Below, one piece after another: positions 7,969 to 16,746 of a DNA stretch of 64,000 bases; positions within the stretch are counted from its first letter, which is position 1, and each line of letters opens with the position of its first letter. The stretch comes from an uncultured Cellvibrionales bacterium. GTDB taxonomy: Bacteria; Pseudomonadota; Gammaproteobacteria; Pseudomonadales; GM7GCV1. Made by a program: the position numbers and the translations under genes. The stretch covers positions 1 through 64,000 of the forward strand of contig CAJXYP010000004.1 of NCBI GenBank assembly GCA_913063225.1, read 5' to 3'. The notes beneath the pieces were generated by a model. It did not search any database, was not told the DNA's origin, and saw only the letters and a program-made list of their open reading frames with translations.

Positions 7969-9333
7969 ATGCTGATTGCTGTCGTTCTGGTTCTTCTAGT
8001 TGTCGGTTCGATTCTCTTTCACTTCTTAAGCCCTTGGTGGTTAACACCCATCGCTTCTAATTGGGTTGAAGTAGATAACACCATCACTATCACCTTTTGG
8101 GTTACCGGCTTTGTATTTGTCGCAGTAAATCTATTTCTCGCCTATGTATGTGTTCGTTACCGTTATCGGGCGGACCGCAAAGCCCACTACCAGCCAGAAA
8201 GTAAGCGCCTTGAGTGGGGATTAACTTGGCTTACTGCGATAGGCGTGTGTGCCATGCTAGCGCCCGGCCTTTTGGTGTGGGGGAATTTTGTAAACGTTCC
8301 CGACGAGGCACACGAAATCGAGGCAGTAGCTGAACAATTCCGTTGGTCGTTCCGCTTACCTGGAGAAGACGAAACATTCGGTAAAACAGATGTCAGCCAT
8401 ATGGGAGTCGAAAACCCATTTGGCATGGATCCCAGCGATCCTTATGGCGCAGACGACGTTCTTATCAACAATGGCGAATTACATTTGCCTTTGCACGAAC
8501 CGGTTAAAGTATTACTCCGATCCAAAGATGTTTTGCACAATTTCGCTGTGCCGCAAATGCGAGTGAAGATGGATATGGTGCCGGGCATGGTGACCTATCT
8601 CTGGTTTGAGCCAATTAGAATCGGGGAGTTTGAAATCTTATGTGAAGAGCTTTGCGGAATTGCGCATTACGCTATGCGTGGACGTGTTGTGGTGGATGAG
8701 GCCGAGGATTATCAAACTTGGGTCGACCAACAGGTTACTTACGAAGAAACTGCAAATTTACCAGCAGCCAACCCCATTGTTGGCCAAGCACTTTACGGTC
8801 TTTGCGCGGCCTGCCATGGCCCAGACGGGCAGGGCAATCAGCAGTTGGGCTCTCCAAAAATTTCCGGACAGTCTGCTTGGTATATGCAGCTGCAGATAAA
8901 TAACTTCAAGCAAGGTATTCGCGGAACCCAAGAGGGTGATGTATTTGGCCCACAAATGGCCGCAATGATGGCAACCCTAACGGACGACAATTCCGTAAGA
9001 AACGTAATTTCTCATGTGCAAGACCTGCCGGACCGCCCTGCACCTCAAACCGTTGAGGGCGATGCTGAGCGGGGAGGCTGGCTGTATACCACATGCGCGG
9101 CTTGTCATGGCCTGGATGCAATGGGGATTTGGCAGCAAAAAGGTCCTCGCCTAGCCGGGATGAGCGACTGGTACATGGTCAGTCAGCTACAGCACTTTAA
9201 AAATGGGTTGCGTGGCTACCATCCGCTCGATTTTGGCGGCGACCAGATGACGCAGCTGTCCATTATGCTCACCGACGATCGGGATATCCGAGATGTGGTG
9301 TCCTATATCAACACGTTGGCACCTTCCGAATAA
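7969..9333 (+). CDS. coxB: Cytochrome c oxidase subunit II fused to two cytochrome c domains
   Basis: 454 residues, ATG at 7969 with AAAAGGAGAAAACG upstream. Three hydrophobic segments (about 2-22, 40-63, 86-107) precede the CuA cupredoxin domain, whose ligands are His190, Cys225, Cys229, His233 and Met236 (CEELCGIAHYAM). Phe-Arg-Trp at 124-126 is the usual aromatic electron-entry patch. After residue 265 come two c-type heme domains, CAACH at 279-283 and at 376-380, with distal Met candidates Met330 and Met427. The protein would take electrons into CuA through its own two hemes, in a quinol-to-oxygen chain at the inner membrane. One N-terminal helix more than usual is present. It heads the operon with ctaD. 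Confidence 0.95.
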   Translation: MLIAVVLVLLVVGSILFHFLSPWWLTPIASNWVEVDNTITITFWVTGFVFVAVNLFLAYVCVRYRYRADRKAHYQPESKRLEWGLTWLTAIGVCAMLAPGLLVWGNFVNVPDEAHEIEAVAEQFRWSFRLPGEDETFGKTDVSHMGVENPFGMDPSDPYGADDVLINNGELHLPLHEPVKVLLRSKDVLHNFAVPQMRVKMDMVPGMVTYLWFEPIRIGEFEILCEELCGIAHYAMRGRVVVDEAEDYQTWVDQQVTYEETANLPAANPIVGQALYGLCAACHGPDGQGNQQLGSPKISGQSAWYMQLQINNFKQGIRGTQEGDVFGPQMAAMMATLTDDNSVRNVISHVQDLPDRPAPQTVEGDAERGGWLYTTCAACHGLDAMGIWQQKGPRLAGMSDWYMVSQLQHFKNGLRGYHPLDFGGDQMTQLSIMLTDDRDIRDVVSYINTLAPSE

Positions 9334-9360
9334 GCCTGAATTGATAGGAGTATCTAACTG

Positions 9361-11136
9361 ATGGTCTACACACCAATTGCAGATTCTGACGACCCTCATG
9401 CTCTGCATGACCCTCAGAGTTTTATTAGCAAATATGTTTGGAGTCAGGATCACAAAGTAATTGCTATTCAGTATGCGTTGACGGCGCTTTCTGTTGGTCT
9501 CTTAGCTTTAGTTCTTTCCGGAATGATGCGGTTGCAGCTGGCTTTTCCTGAAAGCTTTACCTTTATCAATCCGAGTAACTATCTTCAGTTTGTCACCATG
9601 CACGGCATGATAATGGTGATTTATCTTTTAACCGCACTTTTTCTCGGCGGCTTTGGTAACTACCTAATTCCACTGATGTGTGGCACAAGGGATATGGTTT
9701 TCCCCTATCTAAATATGCTCAGTTATTGGGTGTATCTGCTGTCAGTTCTGATCTTACTCGCATCCTTTTTTGTTCCGGGAGGGGCCACAGGTGCTGGATG
9801 GACGCTCTATCCGCCGCAGGCGATTATGCCGGGTACACCCGGCGCAGATTACGGTATTCTCTTGATGCTGATATCCCTTGGCGTTTTTATTATTGCCTTT
9901 ACTATGGGGGGTCTGAACTACGTCACTACGGTATTACAGGCGCGTTGTAAGGGTATGTCCATGATGCGCATGCCGCTCACCGTGTGGGGAATATTTACCG
10001 CCACTATTCTCGGTTTGTTGGCTTTTCCGGCACTTTTAGTAAGCGCCATTATGATGACGCTGGATAAGACGCTGGGTACAAGCTTCTTTATGCCGGCGGT
10101 ACTTTCTATGGGGGCCGATGCTGGCTACACCGGCGGCAGCCCTATATTGTTCCAGCATCTGTTCTGGTTTTTCGGCCACCCAGAAGTTTATATCGTAGCG
10201 CTACCGGCCTTTGGCATGGTTTCTGATGTACTTAGTGTGCATGCGCGCAAAGCCATTTTTGGTTACCGCATGATGGTCTGGGCCATTGTCGCGATTGGCG
10301 CCCTTAGCTTCGTAGTATGGGCGCACCATATGTATGTGAGTGGCATGAACCCTTATTTCGGATTCTTTTTTGCTACCACCACCCTAATTATTGCGATCCC
10401 TACGGCCATTAAAGTTTACAACTGGGTGCTTACCCTCTGGCGCGGCAATATTCGCTTTACCGTGCCCATGCTTTTTGCCATTGGCTTTATATTTACCTTT
10501 ACGCACGGCGGTTTGACCGGCTTGTTCTTAGGTAATGTAACGGTAGATTTGCCGCTTTCAGATACCTATTTTGTGGTCGGGCATTTCCATATGGTTATGG
10601 GGGTATCTCCCGTTTTGGTGCTATTTGCTGCTATCTATCATTGGTTTCCTAAAGTTACCGGACGCTTGCTGAATACGACCATGGGGAAATGGCATTTCTG
10701 GCTAACCTTTCTCGGTACTTACTCCATATACCTGCCGATGCACTATCTGGGCTTTCTGGGAGTTCCCCGGCGCTATTTTGCAAATGGTACATCTGATTTT
10801 ATGCCGGATTCGGTTCAGACCATAAATATTAGTATTACGGTCGCGGCGCTTATTGTGGCGGTTGTGCAGTTGTTGTTTCTCTTCAATCTTTTCTGGAGTT
10901 TGAAGCACGGCGAGAAAGCCGGTTCGAACCCTTGGGAGGCTGCCAGTTTAGAGTGGCAAACGCCAGACACTCCGCCTAAGCACGGCAACTGGGGAGCGGA
11001 ACTACCGGTGTGCCATCGCTGGGCCTATGACTACAGCGTTCCCGGTCACGCGACCGACTTTATCCCTCAGAACGAACCTCATAATGGAGAAGACTCTCTC
11101 GAAGAGATGTCAGCTCATCCAGAGGAAGATCATTGA
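9361..11136 (+). CDS. ctaD: Cytochrome c oxidase subunit I (heme-copper, type A)
   Basis: 591 residues, about twelve membrane helices, ATG at 9361 after TAGGAG. Key residues are all present: His81 and His410 for the low-spin heme, His408 for the high-spin heme, CuB ligands His273, His322 and His323, and the cross-linked Tyr277 in HPEVY. The Glu of GHPEVY marks an A1-type enzyme. The C-terminus is hydrophilic and His-rich. It lies 27 bases after coxB, and its TGA stop overlaps the TTG start of the next gene, so translation is coupled. It reduces oxygen to water and pumps protons in the inner membrane. Confidence 0.95.
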   Translation: MVYTPIADSDDPHALHDPQSFISKYVWSQDHKVIAIQYALTALSVGLLALVLSGMMRLQLAFPESFTFINPSNYLQFVTMHGMIMVIYLLTALFLGGFGNYLIPLMCGTRDMVFPYLNMLSYWVYLLSVLILLASFFVPGGATGAGWTLYPPQAIMPGTPGADYGILLMLISLGVFIIAFTMGGLNYVTTVLQARCKGMSMMRMPLTVWGIFTATILGLLAFPALLVSAIMMTLDKTLGTSFFMPAVLSMGADAGYTGGSPILFQHLFWFFGHPEVYIVALPAFGMVSDVLSVHARKAIFGYRMMVWAIVAIGALSFVVWAHHMYVSGMNPYFGFFFATTTLIIAIPTAIKVYNWVLTLWRGNIRFTVPMLFAIGFIFTFTHGGLTGLFLGNVTVDLPLSDTYFVVGHFHMVMGVSPVLVLFAAIYHWFPKVTGRLLNTTMGKWHFWLTFLGTYSIYLPMHYLGFLGVPRRYFANGTSDFMPDSVQTINISITVAALIVAVVQLLFLFNLFWSLKHGEKAGSNPWEAASLEWQTPDTPPKHGNWGAELPVCHRWAYDYSVPGHATDFIPQNEPHNGEDSLEEMSAHPEEDH

Positions 11137-11807
11137 ATCCGATTACCCTAGCCATAGCGTTACTCTGCTCTGTTGTGGTGTGGGGTCTAATTGTTCGCCA
11201 CTTAACCGCAATGCCCTGGGAGGAAGCTGGCGGTGGTTCGCATCTACGCGATATCCAGACTGTTGACCTTCCAGCTGCCAAGGTGGCCTTCTATGCTCTG
11301 CTGGGAGTTATCACCAGTCTGTTCCTGCTGTTTTTTACTGCCTACAACATGCGTATGAATCCCAGCCATGGCGGTGACTGGCATTCGGTAGCTGAACCAG
11401 GCTTGCTGTGGCTGAACACAGGCCTTTTGATATTAAGTAGCGTTGCCATGCAGTGGGCGAGAGCCTTGGCTAAACGAGACAATCAACAGAAACTCTTATT
11501 AGCTTTGATCTTCGGCGGGCTGCTGACGTTAGCATTTCTAACGGGGCAAATGGTGGCTTGGGGGCAAATGCAGGCGTCCGGGCAATACTCGTTAAGCAAT
11601 CCCGCAAGCGCTTTTTTCTATCTGCTGACCGCCGTTCATGGATTTCATTTGATAGGTGGTTTGGTAGTTTGGGGGCTAACCCTGAAAAAAATCAAAGGGG
11701 GAGCATCGGCGCAGTCTTTACAGCTTACGGTTGAGCTCTGTTCAGTTTATTGGCATTACCTCTTAGTAGTCTGGCTAATGCTATTTGCTATCTTGGTGTC
11801 CACCTGA
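11133..11807 (+). CDS. Cytochrome c oxidase subunit III-like, first copy
   Basis: 224 residues starting at a TTG (11133-11135) that overlaps the ctaD stop by three bases; GAGGA at 11122-11126 supports this start. About six membrane helices, with ...AVHGFHLIGGLVVWG and SVYWHYLLVVWLMLF near the end, the His-containing helices typical of subunit III. It is more divergent than the next gene and is probably a duplicated and specialised subunit III of the same complex. Its TGA overlaps an ATG of the downstream frame. The N-terminus carries an extra helix plus a short loop before the usual core. Confidence 0.8.
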   Translation: MNPITLAIALLCSVVVWGLIVRHLTAMPWEEAGGGSHLRDIQTVDLPAAKVAFYALLGVITSLFLLFFTAYNMRMNPSHGGDWHSVAEPGLLWLNTGLLILSSVAMQWARALAKRDNQQKLLLALIFGGLLTLAFLTGQMVAWGQMQASGQYSLSNPASAFFYLLTAVHGFHLIGGLVVWGLTLKKIKGGASAQSLQLTVELCSVYWHYLLVVWLMLFAILVST

Positions 11808-11818
11808 TGGAGACGTCA

Positions 11819-12499
11819 ATGAGTATGCCGACGCCGGAACAGGCGATACTTAAAAGCGGATCAGAAGGTGCTGTTGCTGATTGGGCATCTGATCGAGAAA
11901 CCTTTCATGTGCCTTGGGGTAAGGCCATGATGTGGATATTCCTGCTCAGCGATACTTTTATATTCAGCTGCTTCCTTATTGGTTATATGACGGTACGAAT
12001 ATCTACTCCGGTGCCTTGGCCTATACCCAGTGAAGTATTTGCACTGACTATTGCCGGCAACTCTATACCCTTGGTATTGATTGCCATCATGACCTTCATT
12101 TTAATCACCAGTAGCGGCACCATGGCTATGGCGGTTAACTTTGCCTATCGTGGCGATCGCAAAAAGGTAGTGTGGCTGATGGCGGCTACTGCACTTCTTG
12201 GCGCTTCTTTTGTTGGTATGCAAGCCTTTGAGTGGACCAAACTTATTGTTGAAGAGGGTGTTCGGCCATGGAGCAACCCTATGGGTGCCGCTCAGTTTGG
12301 TGCTGCGTTCTTTATGATTACCGGGTTTCACGGACTACACGTGACAGCAGGCGTGATTTATTTGTCAATTGTGGCCCGCAAAGTTCATCGCGGCGATTAT
12401 GAAAAGAAAGGATATGCAATTGTTGAGATTGCTGGCCTCTATTGGCATTTTGTCGATTTGGTCTGGGTATTTATCTTTGCATTCTTCTACCTTTGGTAA
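11819..12499 (+). CDS. ctaE: Cytochrome c oxidase subunit III, second copy
   Basis: 226 residues if started at the ATG at 11819, which has GGAGA at 11809-11813; an ATG at 11807 overlapping the previous stop (TGATG) is a reasonable alternative. The core is canonical: PWGKAMMWIFLLSDTFIFS, then HGLHVTAGVIYL and GLYWHFVDLVWVFIFAFFYL at the end. Five to six helices. Subunit III stabilises subunit I and its proton uptake. Two adjacent subunit III genes that are clearly different in sequence suggest a heteromeric or alternative assembly. The next gene starts nine bases downstream. Confidence 0.9.
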   Translation: MSMPTPEQAILKSGSEGAVADWASDRETFHVPWGKAMMWIFLLSDTFIFSCFLIGYMTVRISTPVPWPIPSEVFALTIAGNSIPLVLIAIMTFILITSSGTMAMAVNFAYRGDRKKVVWLMAATALLGASFVGMQAFEWTKLIVEEGVRPWSNPMGAAQFGAAFFMITGFHGLHVTAGVIYLSIVARKVHRGDYEKKGYAIVEIAGLYWHFVDLVWVFIFAFFYLW

Positions 12500-12508
12500 G
12501 GGGGAAAT

Positions 12509-12853
12509 ATGTCGGACTCTGCTACTGATCAACACCCGATCGCACTTTACCTGTGGATTTGGTTATTGCTCTTTGTTCTCAGTACATTTTCTTATTTAGT
12601 AGATTATTTTAATTTTCAGGGATATTTGCGTTGGTCATTAATCCTTCTCTTTATGTTTCTTAAAGCAGGGTTGATCATCTCAATTTTTATGCATATGGCC
12701 TGGGAGCGCATGGCGCTGATCACAGCGATTTTGGTGCCGCCACTCTGCCTTCTGGTATTTCTTGCTTTGATGGCTATTGAAGGTGATTACACCGAGTCGT
12801 CTCGACTACTCTTTTTTACTGCTCCGGAAATCCCGGCTCCAATGCATCACTAG
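12509..12853 (+). CDS. Cytochrome c oxidase subunit IV (prokaryotic type)
   Basis: 114 residues with three hydrophobic helices and the motif LFMFLKAGLIISIFMHM, which marks the small bacterial oxidase subunit IV (CtaF/COX4_pro type). The ATG at 12509 follows GGGGGA by a few bases. The C-terminal ends in His-His. It closes the five-gene oxidase operon; a strong terminator follows at 12927. No assembly genes (CtaG, Sco, heme A synthase) are linked here, so they must be elsewhere. Confidence 0.88.
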   Translation: MSDSATDQHPIALYLWIWLLLFVLSTFSYLVDYFNFQGYLRWSLILLFMFLKAGLIISIFMHMAWERMALITAILVPPLCLLVFLALMAIEGDYTESSRLLFFTAPEIPAPMHH

Positions 12854-12926
12854 TTAGTAGATTAAGACGCAAATTCGGAATCAATTTTCGGGTTTTATTA
12901 AAAGGGCCGCGTTGAAAAGTTGCAAT

Positions 12927-12958
12927 AAAAAGGGCTACCCAATCGGGTAGCCCTTTTT
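12927..12958. terminator. Bidirectional intrinsic terminator
   Basis: AAAAAGGGCTACCC and GGGTAGCCCTTTTT form a perfect 14-pair stem with an AATC loop. It serves the rightward oxidase operon and the leftward amidohydrolase gene that converge here. Confidence 0.95.
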
Positions 12959-12983
12959 ATTTAGAGTATTCGCTAATAGGTTA

Positions 12984-14798
12984 TTAGTTCACCGCCGCCG
13001 AAAATGGTGCGTTGTCGTCAAGATAAACGATCTTTCCATCGACAAGAGTCATCAGCGATTTAATACTCTGTATTTCATCATCGGATACCGAATCTGAGAA
13101 AATGTCGTCACTTAGCACTATCAAATCGGCTAATTTTCCAGACTCCAATACGCCATAGTCTTGTTCTGCACTGGCTAACCAAGAGCTGCCTTTTGTATAT
13201 AGCTGTATTGCTTGCGCTCTACTAATAGTTTCGTCAGGGCAATTCAAATCTCCGCCATCTCTGGCTCCGTCGGCGATAAAGCCCCCGGCGTTAGAGGCAA
13301 AGCCCTTAACGTCTAAGCCGGTTACCATGTGATAGATATGTACCCAAGGGTTACTGGGTTGCGCATTGGTGCTGTCTGATCCAATACCCGCCTGTAATCC
13401 CAGTTCAGTCAGGCTGCGGTATGGTGTGCCGTTACATACTGTACCGGCTGCACCTCTTCCCAGAAATGGGTGAATTGCCAGGTTAGCGGCAACAACATCT
13501 TCATATCCGTACTCTTGAATAAGGTCCAGTTCTTCCTGACGAGGGTAAGAGTGTTCCATAATAAAACGTGTGCTCTCTCCAGTTGCGAGTGTCGCCGCAC
13601 GAAAGGTTTCAATATCTGTGGCTCTCGCGGCATGTCTGCCAACGGTCCAGCCATTTGATAGCGCCATTTCCATCGTTGCTTGTAAGCCATTGACCTGGAT
13701 ATTGCCCAGATCTTCACCTAAGCCGATCACCTTAAACATGCTGTCGCTATCGCTGCCAAAGTTGGCCTCGACCGATTGGGCCAAGGCTTCATAGTTTTCT
13801 ACTGGCGTGATTAGATCGCCCTGAATCCGTGAGCGCACGCGGATGCTTAGCTCATCTTCGTCATAGAGCCCTTTTATGGTTGCGTAGTGGGAAGTGACAT
13901 CAAAGTATTGTGCGCCGGTGCCGCGAATGCTGCCGCCGACATCTACAACGGAGGTCAAGCCAACACTGTTAAAACCCCGCATAACACGTAGGGCCTGGTC
14001 CCTTGTCTCACTGTCCTGCTTAATCAAATTGAAGGAAGCAGTGGAGTTTGCCAAAAACCCGGTCGTTTCATTGATTTCTGGATCGACTGCGTCTTCAGTA
14101 TTGGCGGCCAGTTCTTTGAGTCTTGCCACTCCCAGGCTATTGGCAAAGGCCTCTTCAGTGGACCGCAGGTGAATATAAAAGGGATAGTCACCAGCCGCTG
14201 CATCCATCTGTTCGAGAGTTGGAAATATTGATTCCGGTCCGTTGTCACGGCCAGAACCAATAGCATTTTCTTCCCATTGAATCGGATCCCAGCCACCGAT
14301 AAAGGTAATCCACTCGTCTGTGGAAATTCCCGCTTCAGCCATAGCAGTGCTTTTAGCAGCGACCATCGCCATCGCTTCGGAAATACTTCTGCTTAACTCT
14401 AGCTCACGGGTGTCATACCCGGGTCGCAATGTCGCACGTACAAAGTGCATATGGGCATCGATTAAACCTGGGATTACGGTCTGCCCATCCAGGTTAATAT
14501 TTCTAGCGCAGTCTGGCGCGGTCAAATTATCTCCCACCTCTACAATGCGGTTTTCACTAATGCGCATGCTGTTGAAGTCACTCTGAGTCACGCCGTCTAA
14601 GCTGCTGGGAAGTTCTTGCATAGAGAAGAACCGGCCATTGGTCAGATATAGATCCGCACAAGCCATTACTTCAGAGGAAGCCGCTTCAGTATTCGCTGGG
14701 GAGTTTGTTGTCGTAGTTGTGTCATTGCTACAAGCAGCCAATACCGCGAGGCTGCTTAGGGTAAGAATTCGAGCGTAGCTTAAAGAGTCGATTTTCAT
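12984..14798 (-). CDS. Lipoprotein amidohydrolase (YtcJ-like, amidohydrolase family 3)
   Basis: 604 residues from the ATG at 14798, which has AGGGA six bases upstream; the frame opens earlier at a TTG at 14816. The N-terminus is a lipoprotein signal with lipobox VLAAC, so the enzyme is exported and lipid-anchored. The metal-binding HxH motif lies in GLIDAHMHF, followed later by FIMEHSYPRQEE and the IGSDSTNAQPSNPW segment typical of YtcJ-type amidohydrolases, and ends with the beta-sandwich part GKLADLIVLSDD. These zinc hydrolases act on amide or related bonds; the substrate cannot be told from the sequence. It converges on the oxidase operon terminator. Confidence 0.88.
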   Translation of the reverse strand: MKIDSLSYARILTLSSLAVLAACSNDTTTTTNSPANTEAASSEVMACADLYLTNGRFFSMQELPSSLDGVTQSDFNSMRISENRIVEVGDNLTAPDCARNINLDGQTVIPGLIDAHMHFVRATLRPGYDTRELELSRSISEAMAMVAAKSTAMAEAGISTDEWITFIGGWDPIQWEENAIGSGRDNGPESIFPTLEQMDAAAGDYPFYIHLRSTEEAFANSLGVARLKELAANTEDAVDPEINETTGFLANSTASFNLIKQDSETRDQALRVMRGFNSVGLTSVVDVGGSIRGTGAQYFDVTSHYATIKGLYDEDELSIRVRSRIQGDLITPVENYEALAQSVEANFGSDSDSMFKVIGLGEDLGNIQVNGLQATMEMALSNGWTVGRHAARATDIETFRAATLATGESTRFIMEHSYPRQEELDLIQEYGYEDVVAANLAIHPFLGRGAAGTVCNGTPYRSLTELGLQAGIGSDSTNAQPSNPWVHIYHMVTGLDVKGFASNAGGFIADGARDGGDLNCPDETISRAQAIQLYTKGSSWLASAEQDYGVLESGKLADLIVLSDDIFSDSVSDDEIQSIKSLMTLVDGKIVYLDDNAPFSAAVN

Positions 14799-15069
14799 TG
14801 GGTTTCCCTGAATCAAATAGAAACTAGATTGGTTTTCCCAGCGCTCCCCAAAATAGAGGATGGTTTACCCTGTAAACCCGTTGGGATAACTGGTAAAACA
14901 ATCATAGCTCGCTATGCAAGTCTCATCTATAGTTAAGCGCGTAGTGTTGGCCATTATTAATTTGTGGTCACACGGCCAATTTCCAGCAAGATCTTTGTAT
15001 GATCAGGTGGCAAACTCGTCCATTGGCGGTTAGATCCGACAATAAATTCAGGTAGTCTCTAGGGGATTC

Positions 15070-16122
15070 ATGAAAAACACTATATTTAGGGCCGTAATGG
15101 CTAAAGCGCTAATTGTTGTAGTTTTAGGTTCTCCAATTGCCGCTTATTCGCATCACGGTGCGAACAATAATCCAGATCTTTATTTGGCCGAAAATCTTCT
15201 TCGTCTTGAAGGAGAGGTTACTACCGTCTTTTGGCGCAATCCTCATCCACGATTGATACTGTCCGTTATAGATCAACAGGGCGAAGAGCAGGAGTGGGAG
15301 CTTGAGATGGGTGGAAGTATAAACAGCTATCAGCAGGCGGGAATTGGTGAAGACCTTGTCGCAGTCGGCGATAGGGTGAAAGCAGCAGGTGTAGTGTCGC
15401 GACGTGACCCAAGGACTATCGGGTTACAAAACATGCTACTACCCAATGGCGAAGAGCTGGTTAGGAGCGGCGATGCACTTTGGTCTGAAGAGTTAGTAGA
15501 TACCGCGAGACGAGGTCCGACTGCTGCTCAAATTCGCACTGCTGAAGCCTCTGCTGAGGGCTTATTTCGAGTTTGGGGTCGTCGCACAAGCGGTCGTCCC
15601 AGCGCATCCGAGTACGCTGGATTGTTGACTAATCAAGGCAGAGAGTTGGCGGCACAATATAATTTTGCGACGGACAATCCAGAGCTAGAATGTCGTTCTG
15701 GCATACCTACCAATATGTTCGACCCAACACCCATGCAGTTAATTGATAACGGCGATCATATTGTGATTTATACCGAGGAGCATGACCTGCGTCGTATGGT
15801 TTATATGACTGATGACCGACCTGAAGCTATTTCTTCGAATCTAGGATTTTCCATCGGTCACTGGCAAGGCGATTCATTGATTGTCGAGACCAGTCATATT
15901 GAGTGGCCCTATTTCGACCCTTACGGCACGCCTCAGTCGGATCAAATGACTTATCAAGAAACTTTCTGGGTGGCTGCTGATGATAGTAGGCTCAACTACA
16001 AGATAGTGGCGACGGATCCCGTATATTTGACTGGGTCAATCGAGCTTGAACGAGCCTGGCTCTGGCAGCCTGGTACCGCAATGGTGCCATTTAACTGTGC
16101 GGCAGAGGTGGCCTCTAACTAG
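15070..16122 (+). CDS. DUF6152 long-form secreted protein
   Basis: 350 residues, ATG 15070 after TAGGGGATTC. The signal peptide ends AAYS before His-His-Gly. Residues about 28-135 form the DUF6152 domain (LEGEVTTVFWRNPHPRLILS, then GDRVKAAGVV). The C-terminal 200 residues carry the second conserved module of the long paralogues: ECRSGIPTNM, IVIYTEEHDLRRMVYM and FSIGHWQGDSLIVETS. The intergenic 271 bases before it are shared with the divergent amidohydrolase gene and should contain both promoters, but I see no clear hexamers. The role is unknown; export is clear from the signal peptide. Confidence 0.8.
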   Translation: MKNTIFRAVMAKALIVVVLGSPIAAYSHHGANNNPDLYLAENLLRLEGEVTTVFWRNPHPRLILSVIDQQGEEQEWELEMGGSINSYQQAGIGEDLVAVGDRVKAAGVVSRRDPRTIGLQNMLLPNGEELVRSGDALWSEELVDTARRGPTAAQIRTAEASAEGLFRVWGRRTSGRPSASEYAGLLTNQGRELAAQYNFATDNPELECRSGIPTNMFDPTPMQLIDNGDHIVIYTEEHDLRRMVYMTDDRPEAISSNLGFSIGHWQGDSLIVETSHIEWPYFDPYGTPQSDQMTYQETFWVAADDSRLNYKIVATDPVYLTGSIELERAWLWQPGTAMVPFNCAAEVASN

Positions 16123-16302
16123 TAGTTGGAGGCTCGGGGAAGCGCATGCGCCTTCCTGTGACGACATAGCAGCGTTCACTTTTGCTTGATTGATCTCAAG
16201 TAGATGCATATGGAAATGTAAAGAACGTTGCACCTGCCTATTCGCCTGACCACAATCAGAGGCCATTAAATGGTGGCCTACTTGGTCGAGAAGGGGGACT
16301 AG

Positions 16303-16701
16303 GTGCACAAATCACTTATATCACTAAGCGCAATTTTTTGGTCGTTCGCTTCAATATCGGTACTCTCTCAAGCTCCCGGCATTGGCACGCCAGAAATGTC
16401 TGTGCAGGCTAGGGCTGATACTGAAGCGCGTGTTATGGCTGATGGCCGAATTGTTCATCGTTATAGCGCGGCCACTGTGGGTTTGGTTTATGTGGAATGG
16501 CCGGAGGGTGCAACTACTACTGCGCACAACCACACCAATGAACTGGTTCTTACGGTAGTATCCGGAAGATTGCGTGCAATGAGTGGCGATAAATAATTTG
16601 TTATGCAAACGGGAGATGTAGTTACCATTCCGGCTTGGGTCGATCATAGTTATATCGCTTTAGAAGATAGCATTACATACGAAGCTGCGGGTCCAGGTTA
16701 G
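16303..16701 (+). pseudogene. Cupin-domain secreted protein interrupted by an in-frame TAA
   Basis: The frame begins at a GTG (16303) with AAGGGGG upstream and a signal peptide. A cupin pattern follows: VYVEWPEGATTTAHNHTNEL, with the His-x-His metal ligands and the Glu eight residues from the first His, then a strand ending MSGDK. At 16594-16596 comes TAA, but the same frame goes on for 34 more codons with a perfect cupin second half (FVMQTGDVVTIPAWVDHSY, containing the final metal His) to TAG at 16699-16701. One base change (for example GAA to TAA) would explain it. The gene is therefore broken, or the base is a sequencing error. Confidence 0.8.
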
Positions 16702-16746
16702 CGGATTGCTGACTCCTAATTTAGTCCAATTTTTGGGGGATGTAAG

